The notes: generated by a model not told the origin, from the letters alone. DNA of 64,000 nucleotides from Mesorhizobium opportunistum WSM2075 (GCF_000176035.2 NC_015675.1:1116001-1180000), one strand, 5' to 3'. Counted from the stretch's first letter, positions 8,023 to 18,370 are shown. Program-made: numbers and translations.

Positions 8023-9075
8023 TCAATCGTTGGTTTCAGTCTTCAGCGGCCGGGTCATCAGCGCCGTCACGGCCTGCCGCACGGTGATGGTGCCGTCCAG
8101 TATGGCGGCGACGGCGGCGATGATCGGCGCATCGATGTTGCGCTCGGCGGCGATGCGCGCGGCGATGGCCGCCGTCGGCACGCCCTCGGCCAGCGGCAGT
8201 CCGGAAAGTTCCTTGCCTTGCCCGAGCGCCAGCCCATAGGCGAAGTTGCGCGATTGGGCGGACGCGCAGGTGAGCAGCAGGTCCCCAAGGCCGGAAAGCC
8301 CCATCAAGGTCTCCGGACGGGCGCCGAAGGCGGCACCGATGCGGCGCAGTTCGACAAAGCCGCGCGTCACCATGGCGGCCTGGGCGCTGGCGCCGAGCCC
8401 GGCGCCGGTAACGGCACCCGCGGCGATGGCAAAGACGTTCTTCAAGGCGCCGCCGATCTCGACGCCAATCAGGTCATCGTTCGAATAGCAGCGCAGGTTC
8501 TCGGCCGAGAAGCGGGCGGCAAGGTCGGCCGCCAGCGCCTCGTCGCGGGCCGCCACCACCACCGCTGTCGGCAGGCCGCGGGCAACGTCGGTGGCGAAGC
8601 TCGGGCCGGACAGAGCCGCGACGGGGTTTCCAGGGAGGATCTCCTCGACAATCGCAGACAGCAGGGCGCCGGTGTCGCGCTCGATGCCCTTGGCACAGAG
8701 AACAAGCGGAATGCCGGCCGGCATGTGCGGCCTGGCGGCTGTCAGCATGGCACGAAGCGCTTGCGCTGGCGTCACCGCCAGCACGCAATCGGCACCGTCG
8801 AGCGCTGCTTGGATGTTGCTCGTCGCCACGATGCCGGCCTGGAGTGCGATACCCGGCAGATAGCGTGGATTTTCGCCGCGGTCGATCGCGGCGACGGTCT
8901 CCGGGTCGCGTGCATAGAGGCGGACGAAATGGCCGGCGCGCAGCATGGCCAGCGCCAAAGCGGTGCCCCAGGCCCCGCCGCCGAGCACGGCAACGCGCCA
9001 GCCGCTTGGCACAGGGTCGCTGCCGCTGATGCCCTTCTCGACCATGCCCTCCTTGATCATGCCCCTCTTGGTCAT
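8023..9075 (-). CDS. gpsA: Glycerol-3-phosphate dehydrogenase [NAD(P)+]
   Basis: About 350 residues. It reduces dihydroxyacetone phosphate to sn-glycerol 3-phosphate for phospholipid synthesis. The Rossmann motif [14 protein letters not shown] begins near residue 27, CAKGIE is the substrate loop, the catalytic Lys is in [13 protein letters not shown], and [14 protein letters not shown] follows. The first ATG (9075) overlaps the tsaD stop as ATGA. The N-terminus is odd: three near-identical 15-base units each hold an ATG after a purine-rich stretch, so starts at 9060 and 9045 are also possible. Confidence 0.93.
   Translation of the reverse strand: MTKRGMIKEGMVEKGISGSDPVPSGWRVAVLGGGAWGTALALAMLRAGHFVRLYARDPETVAAIDRGENPRYLPGIALQAGIVATSNIQAALDGADCVLAVTPAQALRAMLTAARPHMPAGIPLVLCAKGIERDTGALLSAIVEEILPGNPVAALSGPSFATDVARGLPTAVVVAARDEALAADLAARFSAENLRCYSNDDLIGVEIGGALKNVFAIAAGAVTGAGLGASAQAAMVTRGFVELRRIGAAFGARPETLMGLSGLGDLLLTCASAQSRNFAYGLALGQGKELSGLPLAEGVPTAAIAARIAAERNIDAPIIAAVAAILDGTITVRQAVTALMTRPLKTETND
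9031..9075 (-). repeat. Three 15-base units at the start of gpsA
   Basis: On the coding strand the units are ATGACCAAGAGGGGC, ATGATCAAGGAGGGC and ATGGTCGAGAAGGGC. Each begins with ATG, and each purine-rich tail could serve as ribosome-binding site for the next ATG. They encode [15 protein letters not shown], ahead of the conserved enzyme. Confidence 0.85.
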
Positions 9076-10160
9076 GCCTTGGCTCCCCGCCGGCCGGAGC
9101 CGACCATCGGCGCCGAGATGCTGTCCAGCGGCCAGCGCGAACGGGGCACGAAATCGAAGCCGTTCTCCTGTGCCATGCCTTCGCGCAGCCGCTCGATACC
9201 GGCCCAGGCGATCATCGCCGCATTGTCGGTGCAAAGCTTCAGCGGCGGCGCGACGAAGGTGAAGCCGGCCTGAGAGCACAGCCGTTCCAGCGTCGCCTTG
9301 ATGGTGCGGTTGGCGGCGACGCCGCCGGCGACCACCAAAGCCGGACTTTTCGTGCCGGGAAATGTCTCGCTGAATCTCGCCAGCGCACGAGAAACACGGT
9401 CGACCAGCGCATCGGCGACCGCGGCCTGGAACGAGGCGCAGACGTCGGCGACGTCCCGGTCGCTCAGCGGCTCGATGGCCGTCGCTGTCTGGCGCACGGC
9501 GGTCTTGAGGCCGGAGAAGGAGAAATCGGGCTGCGCCGAGCCCTTCATCGGACGGGGAAAGGCAAAGCGTGTGGCGTCGCCGGCCTGCGCGGCCTTCTCG
9601 ACGTTCGGACCGCCGGGATAGGGCAGGCCGAGCATCTTGGCGGTCTTGTCGAAGGCTTCGCCGAGCGCATCGTCGATGGTGGTCGCCCAACGCTGATAAT
9701 CGCCAACGCCGCGCACGGCCAGGATCTGCGTATGGCCGCCGGAAACCAGCAGCAGCAGATAAGGGAAATCGAGCCCGTCGGTCAGCCGCGCCGTCAAGGC
9801 ATGGCCTTCGAGGTGATTGACGGCGATCAGCGGCTTGCTCGCCGCCGCCGCGATCGCCTTGGCCGTCATCAAGCCGACGATCAGGCCGCCGACGAGACCG
9901 GGACCGGCGGTGGCGGCGATGGCGTCGATATCGGCCAGCTGCACACCCGAATCGGCCAGGGCGGCCTCGACGATGCCGTCCAGCGCCTCGACATGGGCGC
10001 GCGCGGCGATCTCGGGCACGACACCGCCGAAGGCGGCATGCTCCTCGATCTGGCTGAGCACGATGTTGGACAGGATTTTCGGCGCGGCATCGCCCTCCAG
10101 CGCCACGACGCTGGCGGCGGTCTCGTCGCAACTCGTCTCAATGCCCAGAACGCGGATCAA
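9072..10160 (-). CDS. tsaD: tRNA N6-adenosine threonylcarbamoyltransferase
   Basis: A 362-residue Kae1/TsaD protein that transfers the threonylcarbamoyl group to A37 of ANN-decoding tRNAs, acting with TsaB and TsaE. Visible motifs: [16 protein letters not shown] at the start, the metal-binding [10 protein letters not shown] (two His), VSGGHTQIL, and [16 protein letters not shown] near residue 285. The length is standard. It is divergent from hemC and overlaps gpsA by four bases, an arrangement common in Rhizobiales. Confidence 0.97.
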   Translation of the reverse strand: MIRVLGIETSCDETAASVVALEGDAAPKILSNIVLSQIEEHAAFGGVVPEIAARAHVEALDGIVEAALADSGVQLADIDAIAATAGPGLVGGLIVGLMTAKAIAAAASKPLIAVNHLEGHALTARLTDGLDFPYLLLLVSGGHTQILAVRGVGDYQRWATTIDDALGEAFDKTAKMLGLPYPGGPNVEKAAQAGDATRFAFPRPMKGSAQPDFSFSGLKTAVRQTATAIEPLSDRDVADVCASFQAAVADALVDRVSRALARFSETFPGTKSPALVVAGGVAANRTIKATLERLCSQAGFTFVAPPLKLCTDNAAMIAWAGIERLREGMAQENGFDFVPRSRWPLDSISAPMVGSGRRGAKA

Positions 10161-10252
10161 TTCGTCGCTGTCTCCGAAGATTGTATCGTGAAGCTTTCCC
10201 CGTTAGGAGAAAGCCCGGAAGGCCTCGGTTATTCTAGCCGCATTTCTGCGAC

Positions 10253-10272
10253 GCCAAGTGACTCCACTTGGC
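10253..10272. promoter_or_regulatory. Stem-loop in the tsaD-hemC intergenic region
   Basis: GCCAAGTG-ACTC-CACTTGGC is a perfect 8-bp stem with a four-base loop, 42 bases before the hemC ATG. No T-run follows, so it is not a standard terminator. It may be a leader hairpin or an operator. Confidence 0.4.
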
Positions 10273-10313
10273 TGCAAAATGCTCTGGCCGGGGGTTATCA
10301 CGGACCGCGCGCC

Positions 10314-11240
10314 ATGCAAACAACCTTGAAAATCGGAACACGCGGCAGCCCGCTGGCGCTGGCCCAGGCCCATGAAACGCAGGCGCGGCTGATGGCCGCG
10401 CATGGCATGCCGGCGGAGGCCTTCGAGGTGGTCGTCATCTCGACCAGCGGCGACCGCATCCAGGACCGGCCGCTGTCGGAGGCGGGCGGCAAGGGCCTGT
10501 TCACCAAGGAGATCGAGGAGGCGCTGCTGGCGGGCGCGATCGACATCGCCGTGCATTCGTCGAAGGACATGCCGACGCAACTGCCCGATGGCCTGGAACT
10601 CTCGGCCTTCCTGTCGCGCGAGGACGCGCGCGACGCCTATGTCGGCAAGGCGACGAAGACGATCGCCGACCTGCCGCGAGGCGCAAAGGTCGGCTCGTCG
10701 TCGCTCAGGCGGCAGGCGCTGATCCGCCGCATGCGGCCGGATCTCGACGTGGTGATGTTCCGCGGCAATGTGCAGACGCGGCTGCGCAAGCTGGACGAAG
10801 GGGTCGCCGCCGGCACCATCCTTGCCTATGCCGGGCTGAAGCGGCTCGGGCTCGACCATGTCGTCACCGACCTGATCCCGCTCGACGTCTTTCCGCCGGC
10901 GCCGGGCCAGGGCGCGATCGGCATCGAGACGCGCATCGGCGATCGCGCTGTCGAAAAGATGCTGGTGGCGATCCATGACGTGCCGACCGGACAGGCGCTC
11001 GCCTGCGAGCGCGCCTTCCTGGCGGCGCTCGACGGTTCCTGCCGCACGCCGATCGCCGGCTACGCGGCGATCGAGGGTGGGAAGCTCTCTTTCGCCGGCC
11101 TGATCATCTCGCCCGACGGCACGCAGTCGCACACGATCGACCTGCAAGGGCCGGCGCAGGATGCCGCCCTCATCGGCACGGAAGCCGCCAGGACGGTGCG
11201 GGCCAAGGCCGGTGAAAAGTTCTTCGACGGCTGGCTGTGA
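10314..11240 (+). CDS. hemC: Porphobilinogen deaminase (hydroxymethylbilane synthase)
   Basis: A 308-residue enzyme joining four porphobilinogens into hydroxymethylbilane in heme synthesis. Motifs: [15 protein letters not shown] at the start, [52 protein letters not shown] and [11 protein letters not shown]. The dipyrromethane cofactor Cys is in [13 protein letters not shown]. The frame is open far upstream through the tsaD shadow; the ATG at 10314 is right before the conserved [10 protein letters not shown]. It overlaps hemD by four bases. Confidence 0.97.
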   Translation: MQTTLKIGTRGSPLALAQAHETQARLMAAHGMPAEAFEVVVISTSGDRIQDRPLSEAGGKGLFTKEIEEALLAGAIDIAVHSSKDMPTQLPDGLELSAFLSREDARDAYVGKATKTIADLPRGAKVGSSSLRRQALIRRMRPDLDVVMFRGNVQTRLRKLDEGVAAGTILAYAGLKRLGLDHVVTDLIPLDVFPPAPGQGAIGIETRIGDRAVEKMLVAIHDVPTGQALACERAFLAALDGSCRTPIAGYAAIEGGKLSFAGLIISPDGTQSHTIDLQGPAQDAALIGTEAARTVRAKAGEKFFDGWL

Positions 11241-11959
11241 AAATGCCCAGCGTGCTGGTGACCAGGCCGGAACCGGGGGCTTCGCGTACGGCGCGGCGGG
11301 TTCTGGAGGCGGGTTTCCAGCCGATTCTCCTGCCTTTGACCGAAACGGCGGCTTTGCCTGCCGATGCCGGTCAGGTTCCGGCTGATGCTCTCGCCGTTGC
11401 CGTCACCAGCGCCAACGCCGTGCGTCATGCTTCGGAAGAAATCATCGCGGCGCTCGCGGCCCTGCCTTGCCATGCCGTTGGAAAGCGGACAGCCGAAGCC
11501 GCGCGCGGCGCAGGATTCCTGTCGGTGCGCGAGGGTCCGGGCGATGCCGAGGCGCTGGCCGAAAACATGGGCGATGCCTTTTCCGGCAGGACGATCGTCT
11601 ATCTCTGCGGACGCGTGCGGTTCCCGGTGTTCGAACAGCGGCTGGAAGCCGCTGGCGTCCAGGTCCACGCCGTGGAGACCTACGACACATCGGCGGTGCG
11701 TTGTTCCGATGGGGACGTCCTTGCGCTGACGTCAGGCCAACCGGTCGATGCGGTGCTGCTCTATTCGGCCAAGGCGGCTGCCGCGATGCAGGTTTTGGCC
11801 GCAAGGCCCGCCTTGAAACTACTCTTTGAAAAAACACGGTTTTTGGTGCTTTCCCAGCGCATCGCCGCTGCTCTTGACTATAGCGCTGGCAAAGCAATCG
11901 AGATTGCCGCGACGCCCGACGAAGACGCGCTGCTGGCACTTTTGCGGGCGCCCCGCTGA
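11237..11959 (+). CDS. hemD: Uroporphyrinogen-III synthase
   Basis: A 240-residue HemD protein that cyclises hydroxymethylbilane with inversion of ring D. It begins [17 protein letters not shown], has [12 protein letters not shown] and [12 protein letters not shown] (the family's second-domain loop) and ends with [11 protein letters not shown]. HemD is poorly conserved, so position right after hemC is strong evidence. The GTG at 11237 overlaps the hemC stop (GTGA); an ATG at 11243 is the alternative. Confidence 0.9.
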   Translation: MKMPSVLVTRPEPGASRTARRVLEAGFQPILLPLTETAALPADAGQVPADALAVAVTSANAVRHASEEIIAALAALPCHAVGKRTAEAARGAGFLSVREGPGDAEALAENMGDAFSGRTIVYLCGRVRFPVFEQRLEAAGVQVHAVETYDTSAVRCSDGDVLALTSGQPVDAVLLYSAKAAAAMQVLAARPALKLLFEKTRFLVLSQRIAAALDYSAGKAIEIAATPDEDALLALLRAPR

Positions 11960-12068
11960 CCCGCGTCATCACACCGCCCCTTTTCACCGCTTGGTGATGT
12001 GCTAGACCCTTCTGAACCATCACGCGCCGCCAGGCGTTGAGACGAAGCGAATTTTGCGGAGCCCAGGC

Positions 12069-13619
12069 ATGGTCAAGACGCCGAAGATGCGACACTCGAA
12101 AGGACGCCGCGACCCGGTGACCATCGATCTCGAGCCAGGTGCCGTCTCGCGCGTCGTCGACGAGGATGCCGGCAAGGACGCAGCAGCGGGGGACGCAGCA
12201 GCGGGGGACGCAGCAGCGGGGGATGCAGCAGCCGGGAATGCGGCCCAGACCGATGAGGCGAAGGCGGAGGAAGCCGCGAACGCCTCGCAGCCGGAGGCTC
12301 CCGAAGAGCCGGTGCATGCCGACCAGGTCGATCTCGAACCCTGGGAGCATGCCGATGCCGCCGCGGGACAGTCCGGGGCGGATACGGCGGCAAGGGCCAA
12401 GGCCGCCGAGCCGGAAATGCCTTATCCCGGCTCGGACACGCCATCCGACCGCGCCAAACCTTCTTCCGACTACAATTTTGAGGACGCAACCACCAAGACT
12501 GGGGAAACCAAGACTGGTGAAACCAACGCAGGCGCGGGAAAACCCGACGCAAGGAGCGGACCAATGGCAGCGCAGCCGAAGCGTGGCGGCCTCAACGGCC
12601 TCACCGCCGGCATCATCGGCGGTGTCATCGCGCTGGTCGGCGCCGGCGGCCTGCAATTCGCCGGTCTGCTCGGCGCGCCGGGTTCCGGCGCCGGCGTCTC
12701 GCTCGATGGCGTCAACAGCGACATCGCCTCGCTGAAGAGCGAAATCACCCGCCTGAAGGAGGCCGACGGCAACAACGATGCAGCGGCCAAGCTGGTCGGG
12801 CTTTCTTCGGGCCTGGAGCAGGTTAGGGCCGATGTCGCGGCGCTGAAATCGGCGGTTGAATCCGGCGGCGCCGGCGACAATGCCGGGCTCGCCGCACTCG
12901 GTGACAAGGTCAAGCAGATCGAAACCGCGGTCGCGGCTCTCGGCAAGGCCGGCCGCGCGGCGCCGGTCGATCTCGGCCCGCTCAACGAAAAGCTGGCCGA
13001 TCTCGATGCGCTGGTGAAATCGACAGGCGAGGCGGCGAAGGCCCAGGACGGACGGCTCGCCGCGCTCGAACAGTCGGTGTCGCAGCTCTCCGGCAAGGTC
13101 GACGCCCAGGCTTCGCAGCCGAAGATCGCGCTCGCCATCGCCGCCTCGGCGCTGAAGGCGGCGCTCGACCGTGGCGCGCCGTTCTCGGCCGAACTCGATA
13201 CGCTGGCCGCGATTTCGCCCAACGCGCCTGAACTCGCGACCTTGCGACCCTATGCCGAAAAGGGCGTCCCGACCCGTGCCGAGATCGCATCGCAGATGGA
13301 TGCCGCGGCCAATGCCATGGTCGCCGCCGCAACGCCGGTCGACCAGAATGCCGGCTTCCTCGACAATTTGATGTCGAGCGCCGAATCGCTGGTCAAGGTC
13401 CGGCCGATTGGCGCCGTCGAAGGGGCCGGCGCGCCGGAAACGGTCGCGCGCATGGAGGTGGCGGTCAATCAGGGCGACTATGCCAAGGCGCTCAGCGAAT
13501 ACGACACGCTGCCGGCAGCGGTGAAGACCGCCGGCGCTGACTTTGCCGGCAAACTGAAGGCCCGCGTCGAGGTCGAAACCCAGGTCGACGCGCTGATCTC
13601 CAGCGCGATGAAGGCATGA
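12069..13619 (+). CDS. Mitofilin/Mic60-like inner-membrane protein
   Basis: A 516-residue protein. The N-terminal 170 residues are acidic, Ala/Glu-rich and low complexity, with a four-copy AAAGD-type repeat. A single transmembrane segment (GLTAGIIGGVIALVGAGGLQ, about 175-200) is followed by coiled-coil-rich sequence to about 360 and a conserved C-terminal domain of the mitofilin family (about 370-516). Alphaproteobacterial Mic60 homologues lie beside heme genes, exactly as here (hemD before, hemY after), and are linked to shaping the inner membrane. I use the ATG at 12069 (MVKTPKMRHSKGRRDP). Confidence 0.82.
   Translation: MVKTPKMRHSKGRRDPVTIDLEPGAVSRVVDEDAGKDAAAGDAAAGDAAAGDAAAGNAAQTDEAKAEEAANASQPEAPEEPVHADQVDLEPWEHADAAAGQSGADTAARAKAAEPEMPYPGSDTPSDRAKPSSDYNFEDATTKTGETKTGETNAGAGKPDARSGPMAAQPKRGGLNGLTAGIIGGVIALVGAGGLQFAGLLGAPGSGAGVSLDGVNSDIASLKSEITRLKEADGNNDAAAKLVGLSSGLEQVRADVAALKSAVESGGAGDNAGLAALGDKVKQIETAVAALGKAGRAAPVDLGPLNEKLADLDALVKSTGEAAKAQDGRLAALEQSVSQLSGKVDAQASQPKIALAIAASALKAALDRGAPFSAELDTLAAISPNAPELATLRPYAEKGVPTRAEIASQMDAAANAMVAAATPVDQNAGFLDNLMSSAESLVKVRPIGAVEGAGAPETVARMEVAVNQGDYAKALSEYDTLPAAVKTAGADFAGKLKARVEVETQVDALISSAMKA
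12180..12239 (+). repeat. 15-base in-frame tandem repeat in the mitofilin gene
   Basis: Units GCAGCAGCGGGGGAC (two perfect copies) then two variants ending GGGGGAT and CCGGGAAT. Each adds five residues (AAAGD/AAAGN) in the N-terminal low-complexity region, so copy number changes would stay in frame. Confidence 0.9.
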
Positions 13620-13629
13620 GGGCAACACA

Positions 13630-15231
13630 ATGATCCGCCTGCTCGCCTTCCTCGTCGTCGTCTTCGCGCTAGGGTTGGGCTTTGCCTGGCTGGCCGACCG
13701 GCCGGGCGACATGGTCATCACCTTCAACGGCTACCAGTACCAGGTCAGCCTTATGGTCGCGGCGGTGGCCGTCGTCGCCGTCGTGGCCGCGGTGATGATC
13801 GCGTGGTGGCTCGTCAAGTCGCTGTGGAACAGCCCCTACACCATCTCGCGCTATTTCCGCGTGCGCCGCCGCGACCGCGGCTATCAGGCGCTGTCGACCG
13901 GCATGATCGCCGCCGGCGCCGGCGACGGCGCACTGGCCCGCAAGAAGACCAAGGAAGCGGCCAAGCTGATCCGCTCCGACCAGGAGCCGCTGATCCATCT
14001 CCTTGAGGCGCAAGCGTCGCTGCTCGAAGGCGATCACGAAGGCGCGCGGCAGAAATTCGAGAGCATGCTGGACGATCCCGAAATGCGGCTGCTCGGCCTG
14101 CGCGGCCTCTATCTCGAAGCCGAGAGCCTGGGCGACCGCAACGCGGCGCGCCATTATGCCGGCCGTGCCGCTGTGATGGCGCCGCAGCTTGCCTGGGCCG
14201 CTGAATCGACGCTGGAGGAGCTGACCGCGCGCGGCGACTGGGACGGCGCCCTGAAGCTGGTCGATGCGCAGAAGTCGACACGGCAGATCGAACGCGACGC
14301 CGCCAACCGCCGCCGTGCCGTGCTGCTGACCGCCAAGGCGCAGTCGCTCGCCGACAGCGACCCCAACGCGGCAAGGACAGCGGCGCTGGAGGCCAACAAG
14401 CTGCGGCCGGACTTTGCCCCCGCCGCCGTCGCCGCCGCCGCGGCGCTGTTCAAGCAGAACGACGTGCGCAAGGGCTCGAAGATCCTGGAGACGGCATGGA
14501 AGGCCGAGCCGCATCCGGAGGTCGCCGAGCTCTATACCCATGCAAGGCCGGGCGACGCCGTGCTCGACCGCCTGAACCGGGCGAAGAAGCTGCAGGAGAT
14601 GAAGAAGAACCACGCCGAATCGTCGATGACGGTGGCGCGCGCCGCGCTCGATGCGATGGATTTTTCGACCGCGCGCCGCGAGGCCGAGGCGGCGATCCGG
14701 ATGGACCGCCGCGAGGGCGCCTATCTGCTGCTCGCCGACATCGAGGAAGCCGAGACCGGAGACCAGGGCAAGGTCAGGCAGCTGCTCTCCAAGGCGGTAC
14801 GGGCGCCGCGCGATCCGGCCTGGGTCGCCGACGGCGTCGTTTCGGAACGCTGGGCGCCGGTATCGCCGGTCACCGGCCGGCTCGATGCCTTCGAGTGGCG
14901 TGCGCCGATGGAGCGGCTTGGCCAGCTCATCGACAGCCGGGATGAGACGCCGGGTGCCGCCGTGCCGGTCATCGAGGCGCTGGCGAAGCCGGCCAGCGAA
15001 ACGCCGGCCGACGTGATCGAACACGCCGCCGCGAGCAGCGAGGCGACGGGCAAGGCGGCTGAAAGCCGCGAGGACCACGTCAAGCCGGTTACGGCCGCGG
15101 CGTTCGCGGCGGTGCCGGCCGATGCCGAGGGCGTGGAGCCGGCGGAAGAATTGACGCGCTTGCCGGACGATCCCGGCGTCGATCCGGACGACGAGGCGGA
15201 GAAGTCGCCGCGCCGCTTCCGGCTGTTTTGA
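13630..15231 (+). CDS. hemY: HemY-like inner-membrane TPR protein
   Basis: A 533-residue HemY-N domain protein. Two N-terminal membrane segments (about 3-22 and 40-62) bracket the short periplasmic stretch DRPGDMVITFNGYQYQV. TPR-like helices follow to about 400, with repeated A-x-x-Y/A-G-R-A patterns. The last 100 residues are acidic and variable. The family is tied to heme synthesis by gene order; its exact role in alphaproteobacteria is not settled. It is 10 bases after the mitofilin gene and clearly in the same operon. Confidence 0.9.
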   Translation: MIRLLAFLVVVFALGLGFAWLADRPGDMVITFNGYQYQVSLMVAAVAVVAVVAAVMIAWWLVKSLWNSPYTISRYFRVRRRDRGYQALSTGMIAAGAGDGALARKKTKEAAKLIRSDQEPLIHLLEAQASLLEGDHEGARQKFESMLDDPEMRLLGLRGLYLEAESLGDRNAARHYAGRAAVMAPQLAWAAESTLEELTARGDWDGALKLVDAQKSTRQIERDAANRRRAVLLTAKAQSLADSDPNAARTAALEANKLRPDFAPAAVAAAAALFKQNDVRKGSKILETAWKAEPHPEVAELYTHARPGDAVLDRLNRAKKLQEMKKNHAESSMTVARAALDAMDFSTARREAEAAIRMDRREGAYLLLADIEEAETGDQGKVRQLLSKAVRAPRDPAWVADGVVSERWAPVSPVTGRLDAFEWRAPMERLGQLIDSRDETPGAAVPVIEALAKPASETPADVIEHAAASSEATGKAAESREDHVKPVTAAAFAAVPADAEGVEPAEELTRLPDDPGVDPDDEAEKSPRRFRLF

Positions 15232-15261
15232 TTTGGCCATCGGGCGGTTGGGAATGAATTG

Positions 15262-15741
15262 ATGTTCGAACGTGTTCTGTCGTTTCTCAGGGACTTGCCG
15301 GCCAGTTCCGGCACGCATGCCAGCACGGACGATCCGCGCGTCGCCGCCTCGGCGCTGCTCTACCATGTGATGAATGCCGACGGCGTGCGGCAGGATGTCG
15401 AATGGGAGCGATTCAAGGCGGTGCTGGCCGAGAGCTACTCGATCAGCGGTGCCGAACTCGAGGCGCTCGCCGCCGCCGGCGAGCGCGCCGACAACGAGGC
15501 GATTGACCTCTATGCCTTCACCAGCGTTCTCAAGCGCCACCTCGACGCGGACGGGCGCAAGGCCTTCATCGGCCTGATGTGGGAGATCGTCTATGCTGAT
15601 GGCGAGCTGCATGAACTCGAGGACAACACGGTGTGGCGCGTCGCCGAACTGATCGGCGTCGAGCGCCACGACCGGGTCGAGGCGCGCCGCAAGGCGGCGG
15701 CGCAAGCGCCCGGCGCGCGCGGAACCTCCAGCGACGAATAG
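15262..15741 (+). CDS. TerB family protein
   Basis: A 159-residue all-alpha TerB-like protein: AASALLYHVMNADGVRQDVEW and LMWEIVYADGELHELEDN are the paired helices with acidic metal-binding residues seen in this family. It is often annotated as tellurite resistance, but stand-alone copies like this sit beside the hem operon in many Rhizobiales without any ter genes, so I infer no metal-resistance role. The ATG at 15262 is 30 bases after hemY. Confidence 0.88.
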   Translation: MFERVLSFLRDLPASSGTHASTDDPRVAASALLYHVMNADGVRQDVEWERFKAVLAESYSISGAELEALAAAGERADNEAIDLYAFTSVLKRHLDADGRKAFIGLMWEIVYADGELHELEDNTVWRVAELIGVERHDRVEARRKAAAQAPGARGTSSDE

Positions 15742-15759
15742 ACGGGATCCCGCCTGCCG

Positions 15760-16476
15760 ATGCCGCGCCAAACGAGCCCGAAGCCAAAAATCCTGATCGT
15801 GCTGCATCAAGAGAATTCGAGCCCCGGACGCGTCGGCCACATGCTCATCGAAGAGGGTTTCGATCTCGATATCCGCCGGCCGCCGCTTGGCGATGCGTTG
15901 CCGGAAACGCTCGATGGCCACGCCGGCGCCGTGGTGTTCGGCGGACCGATGAGCGCCAATGACGAGGACGAGTTCGTCCGCCGCGAGACCAGCTGGCTGG
16001 ACATTCCGCTCAAGGAAAACCGGCCGCTGCTCGGTATCTGCCTTGGCGCGCAGATGCTGGTCAACCATCTCGGCGGCAAGGTCGAGGGTCACGGCGAAGG
16101 GCTGGTCGAGATCGGCTGGTATCCGCTCAAGGCGACCGAAGCCGGCAAGAAGCTGATGCACTGGCCCGAGATGGTCTACCAGTTCCATCGCGAAGGCTTT
16201 TCGCTGCCGAGCGACGCGATCTTGCTGGCGACGGCGGAGACCTACCCCAACCAGGCCTTCCGCTATGGCGACAATGCTTGGGGCATCCAGTTCCACGGCG
16301 AATTGACCAGGGTGATGATGCAGCGCTGGGTGGTGCGCGGCGCGCATCGCTTCGAGCTGCCCGGCGCGCAGCCCGGCCGCGATCATTTGGGGGGCCGGCT
16401 GATCTGGGATCTACATCTGAAGCGCTGGCTTGACGAGTTTTTGCGCATGGTGTTCGGCAGGCCAGCAGTGGGATAG
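15760..16476 (+). CDS. Class I glutamine amidotransferase-like protein
   Basis: A 238-residue class I GATase domain. The nucleophile elbow is LLGICLGAQMLVNHLGG (Cys near residue 92), with VVFGGPMSAND ahead of it and the catalytic His/Glu in WGIQFHGELT. It is a stand-alone domain of the GuaA-like GATase family that bacteria use on unknown amide substrates; no synthetase partner is nearby. The gene follows terB by 18 bases and is the last core gene before the AT-richer island. Confidence 0.88.
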   Translation: MPRQTSPKPKILIVLHQENSSPGRVGHMLIEEGFDLDIRRPPLGDALPETLDGHAGAVVFGGPMSANDEDEFVRRETSWLDIPLKENRPLLGICLGAQMLVNHLGGKVEGHGEGLVEIGWYPLKATEAGKKLMHWPEMVYQFHREGFSLPSDAILLATAETYPNQAFRYGDNAWGIQFHGELTRVMMQRWVVRGAHRFELPGAQPGRDHLGGRLIWDLHLKRWLDEFLRMVFGRPAVG

Positions 16477-16638
16477 GGTCAACTCTCTGTTACTCTGAGC
16501 GGCCGGGATTGAACCGCAGACGACTACGCCTGCCGAGGCGTGGACGACCGCTTTTCGCTCTCCGTTCGTGACCGGGTCCTGATAGCGGTCATTCATCATG
16601 AACTACTTAAGTGCTGATAATAGCGGCGAGTCTTTAAC

Positions 16639-18370
16639 CTAGAACCGGACGCCGAACAGTCCCCCAGCTTCATCGTCGGTAAGACGGGGGTCTATGATAA
16701 ACGGTTCTGGATCAAAAATTGGCTCTCCGGTGGCGGTTTCCTCGGTCTTGATTTTGTCGAGGTCGTCGGAGTTCATCGCGACGATATACTGTATGCCAAT
16801 TTCGCGGGATTTCTGCTCGGCAAAGCTGAGCGCAAGACCGATTTGGCGTCCGTCTACACCGTCAAAGATATGGCTGTCGTGGATCAGAAAGCCTGGCGAC
16901 CGGTCGTATCGCTTTGCCGCTTGGGCAAGCATCCAATCGAAACAGAACACCTGCATGTGGCTTTTGCCACCGCTCTTCTTTCCGACGATATCCGTGTCAA
17001 TTTCGAGACCGCCTACACCCTTAGAGCGCCCGATGATCAAATTACCAGGTTCGTCGTAGAGATATCTAGAAACGTCGGCAAAGGCTTGGACAGCAAACTT
17101 TCGGACGTCCTCGCGCTCCAACACGTCGCGTCCGATTAGTTCCACCTGCTCGCCAATTTGTCGCTTAAGACTAGCCTGATCCTCAATCACATCACGAAGG
17201 CGCGGGATTTGTTGGTTGAGGTCCGCCATCTCTCTTTCAAGGGCGGTCAGCTCGGACTGCATCAACGTCATTCGATCAATTGCGATGCCCGAGCGCAGGA
17301 TCGCCATTTTCTCCTTAAGGGCCTTCTGCAGGCGGTCAATCTGAGTTCGCCGGTCCTTTATGCGCTGTAGTGCCCGAGTCTTCTCGTCGTTCAGCTGCGC
17401 GCGTCGATTTTGAGCGAGCTTTCTATGAAATTCAGTCACTTCGTCGAACCGACGCTTGACATGGTCGGCGAAGAAAATGCCAACCTGCTCGTACATTGTT
17501 TTCACATCAGCAAGTTTCGCTTCTTCGACCTCTTGCAAAGCCAGATTGATGTTCTCGTTAAGGTCAAGGTCCCGTAGATTTGCTTCGTTCAAGTCTCGGA
17601 TTTCAGCAGCGATTCCATTGGCGACCTGCTGATGGTCTCGATAGCCGTCGACGACTTCCATCGAAGCGATCTCGCCGCGCTTTCTTTCCACCTCAACCTC
17701 AAGAATGTCGAGGCGAGATTGCATCTTGTTCAGATCGAGTGCGCCATTGGAAAAGTAACCTTCGCGGATCATTCCAACAAGGTTGTCAGCCTTCTTCTTT
17801 TCTTCTTTGAGAAGCTGGAGTTTTTGCACTAGACGCCAGTCGAAGCCAAGAAGGTAAGCGAGATTGACCTGACTCCCAAGCGCTTTGGTCAGACGAATTT
17901 AAGGCCGGGCTATTAAAGGCCCCGTTTCTCGCCTTTCGTACAAAAAATGCGAACAATGCGCCGAATTTGGGTGAATATATGCTTCCAGCGTCCTCGTCAG
18001 TTAACCCGAACCACTGCCGCGCAAGCCTTGACCGAAGCTCTTTAAAGTCGATTGAGACGCCGTCAAGGAAGGCCTCATCTTTATCCTTGCCAGGATTCGT
18101 CCTTCGTTCGATTGTAAATTGGTGCTTGGCCTCGCGAAACCTCGCTCCGAATGTCCGGCCCACTAAGATTTCTTTGTGAAAATCGTCGTCAGGGTTCTTT
18201 CGATCCTGCACTAGCAAGTGGATCAGCTCGACCATGCTGGTCTTTCCGGTACCATTGCGCGTGTCGCGTGCACTCGAGGCCTCATGCCTCTCAGCCAGCA
18301 GGATGCTCATCCCCGGTTTAAATGTCAGGGTTCTGAAACTCGGCAGGTTGCTGTAGATTTCAGTGATCAT
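16639..18370 (-). pseudogene. ABC-3C ATPase (DUF2326), disrupted by a frameshift
   Basis: Two overlapping minus-strand frames make one protein of about 577 residues. The N-terminal piece starts MITEIYSNLPSFRTLTFKPG and has a Walker A of the SMC-like type (NGTGKTSMVELIHLL). The C-terminal piece has a long coiled coil and then the DUF2326 end with FLIHDSHIFDGVDGRQIGLAL. The frame changes near 17868-17873: NSSDQSAWES should continue VNLAYLLGFDWRLVQKLQLL, in another frame; one extra base or two missing ones explain it. Without repair the ATPase has its Walker A and its Walker B/signature-like end on separate peptides. It is the DNA-sensing subunit type of ABC-three-component systems. GC content is much lower than in the neighbours. 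Confidence 0.85.

Noticed and set aside
8023..10131. A 702-residue frame joining gpsA with upstream sequence
   Set aside because: The upstream part is a shadow of tsaD in another frame; gpsA begins at 9075, 9060 or 9045.
13669..16386. A 905-residue minus-strand open frame
   Set aside because: Antisense to hemY, terB and the amidotransferase, all with family motifs.
16497..16517. A tRNA T-arm-like sequence (GCGGTTCAATCCCGGCCGCTC on the minus strand) as an att site
   Set aside because: Only three T-stem pairs form, and no acceptor, anticodon or D arm can be drawn; I do not claim a tRNA or att site.
16411..16599. A 62-residue minus-strand frame next to the island
   Set aside because: Overlaps the amidotransferase end, no ribosome site, sequence looks like repeat-derived translation.
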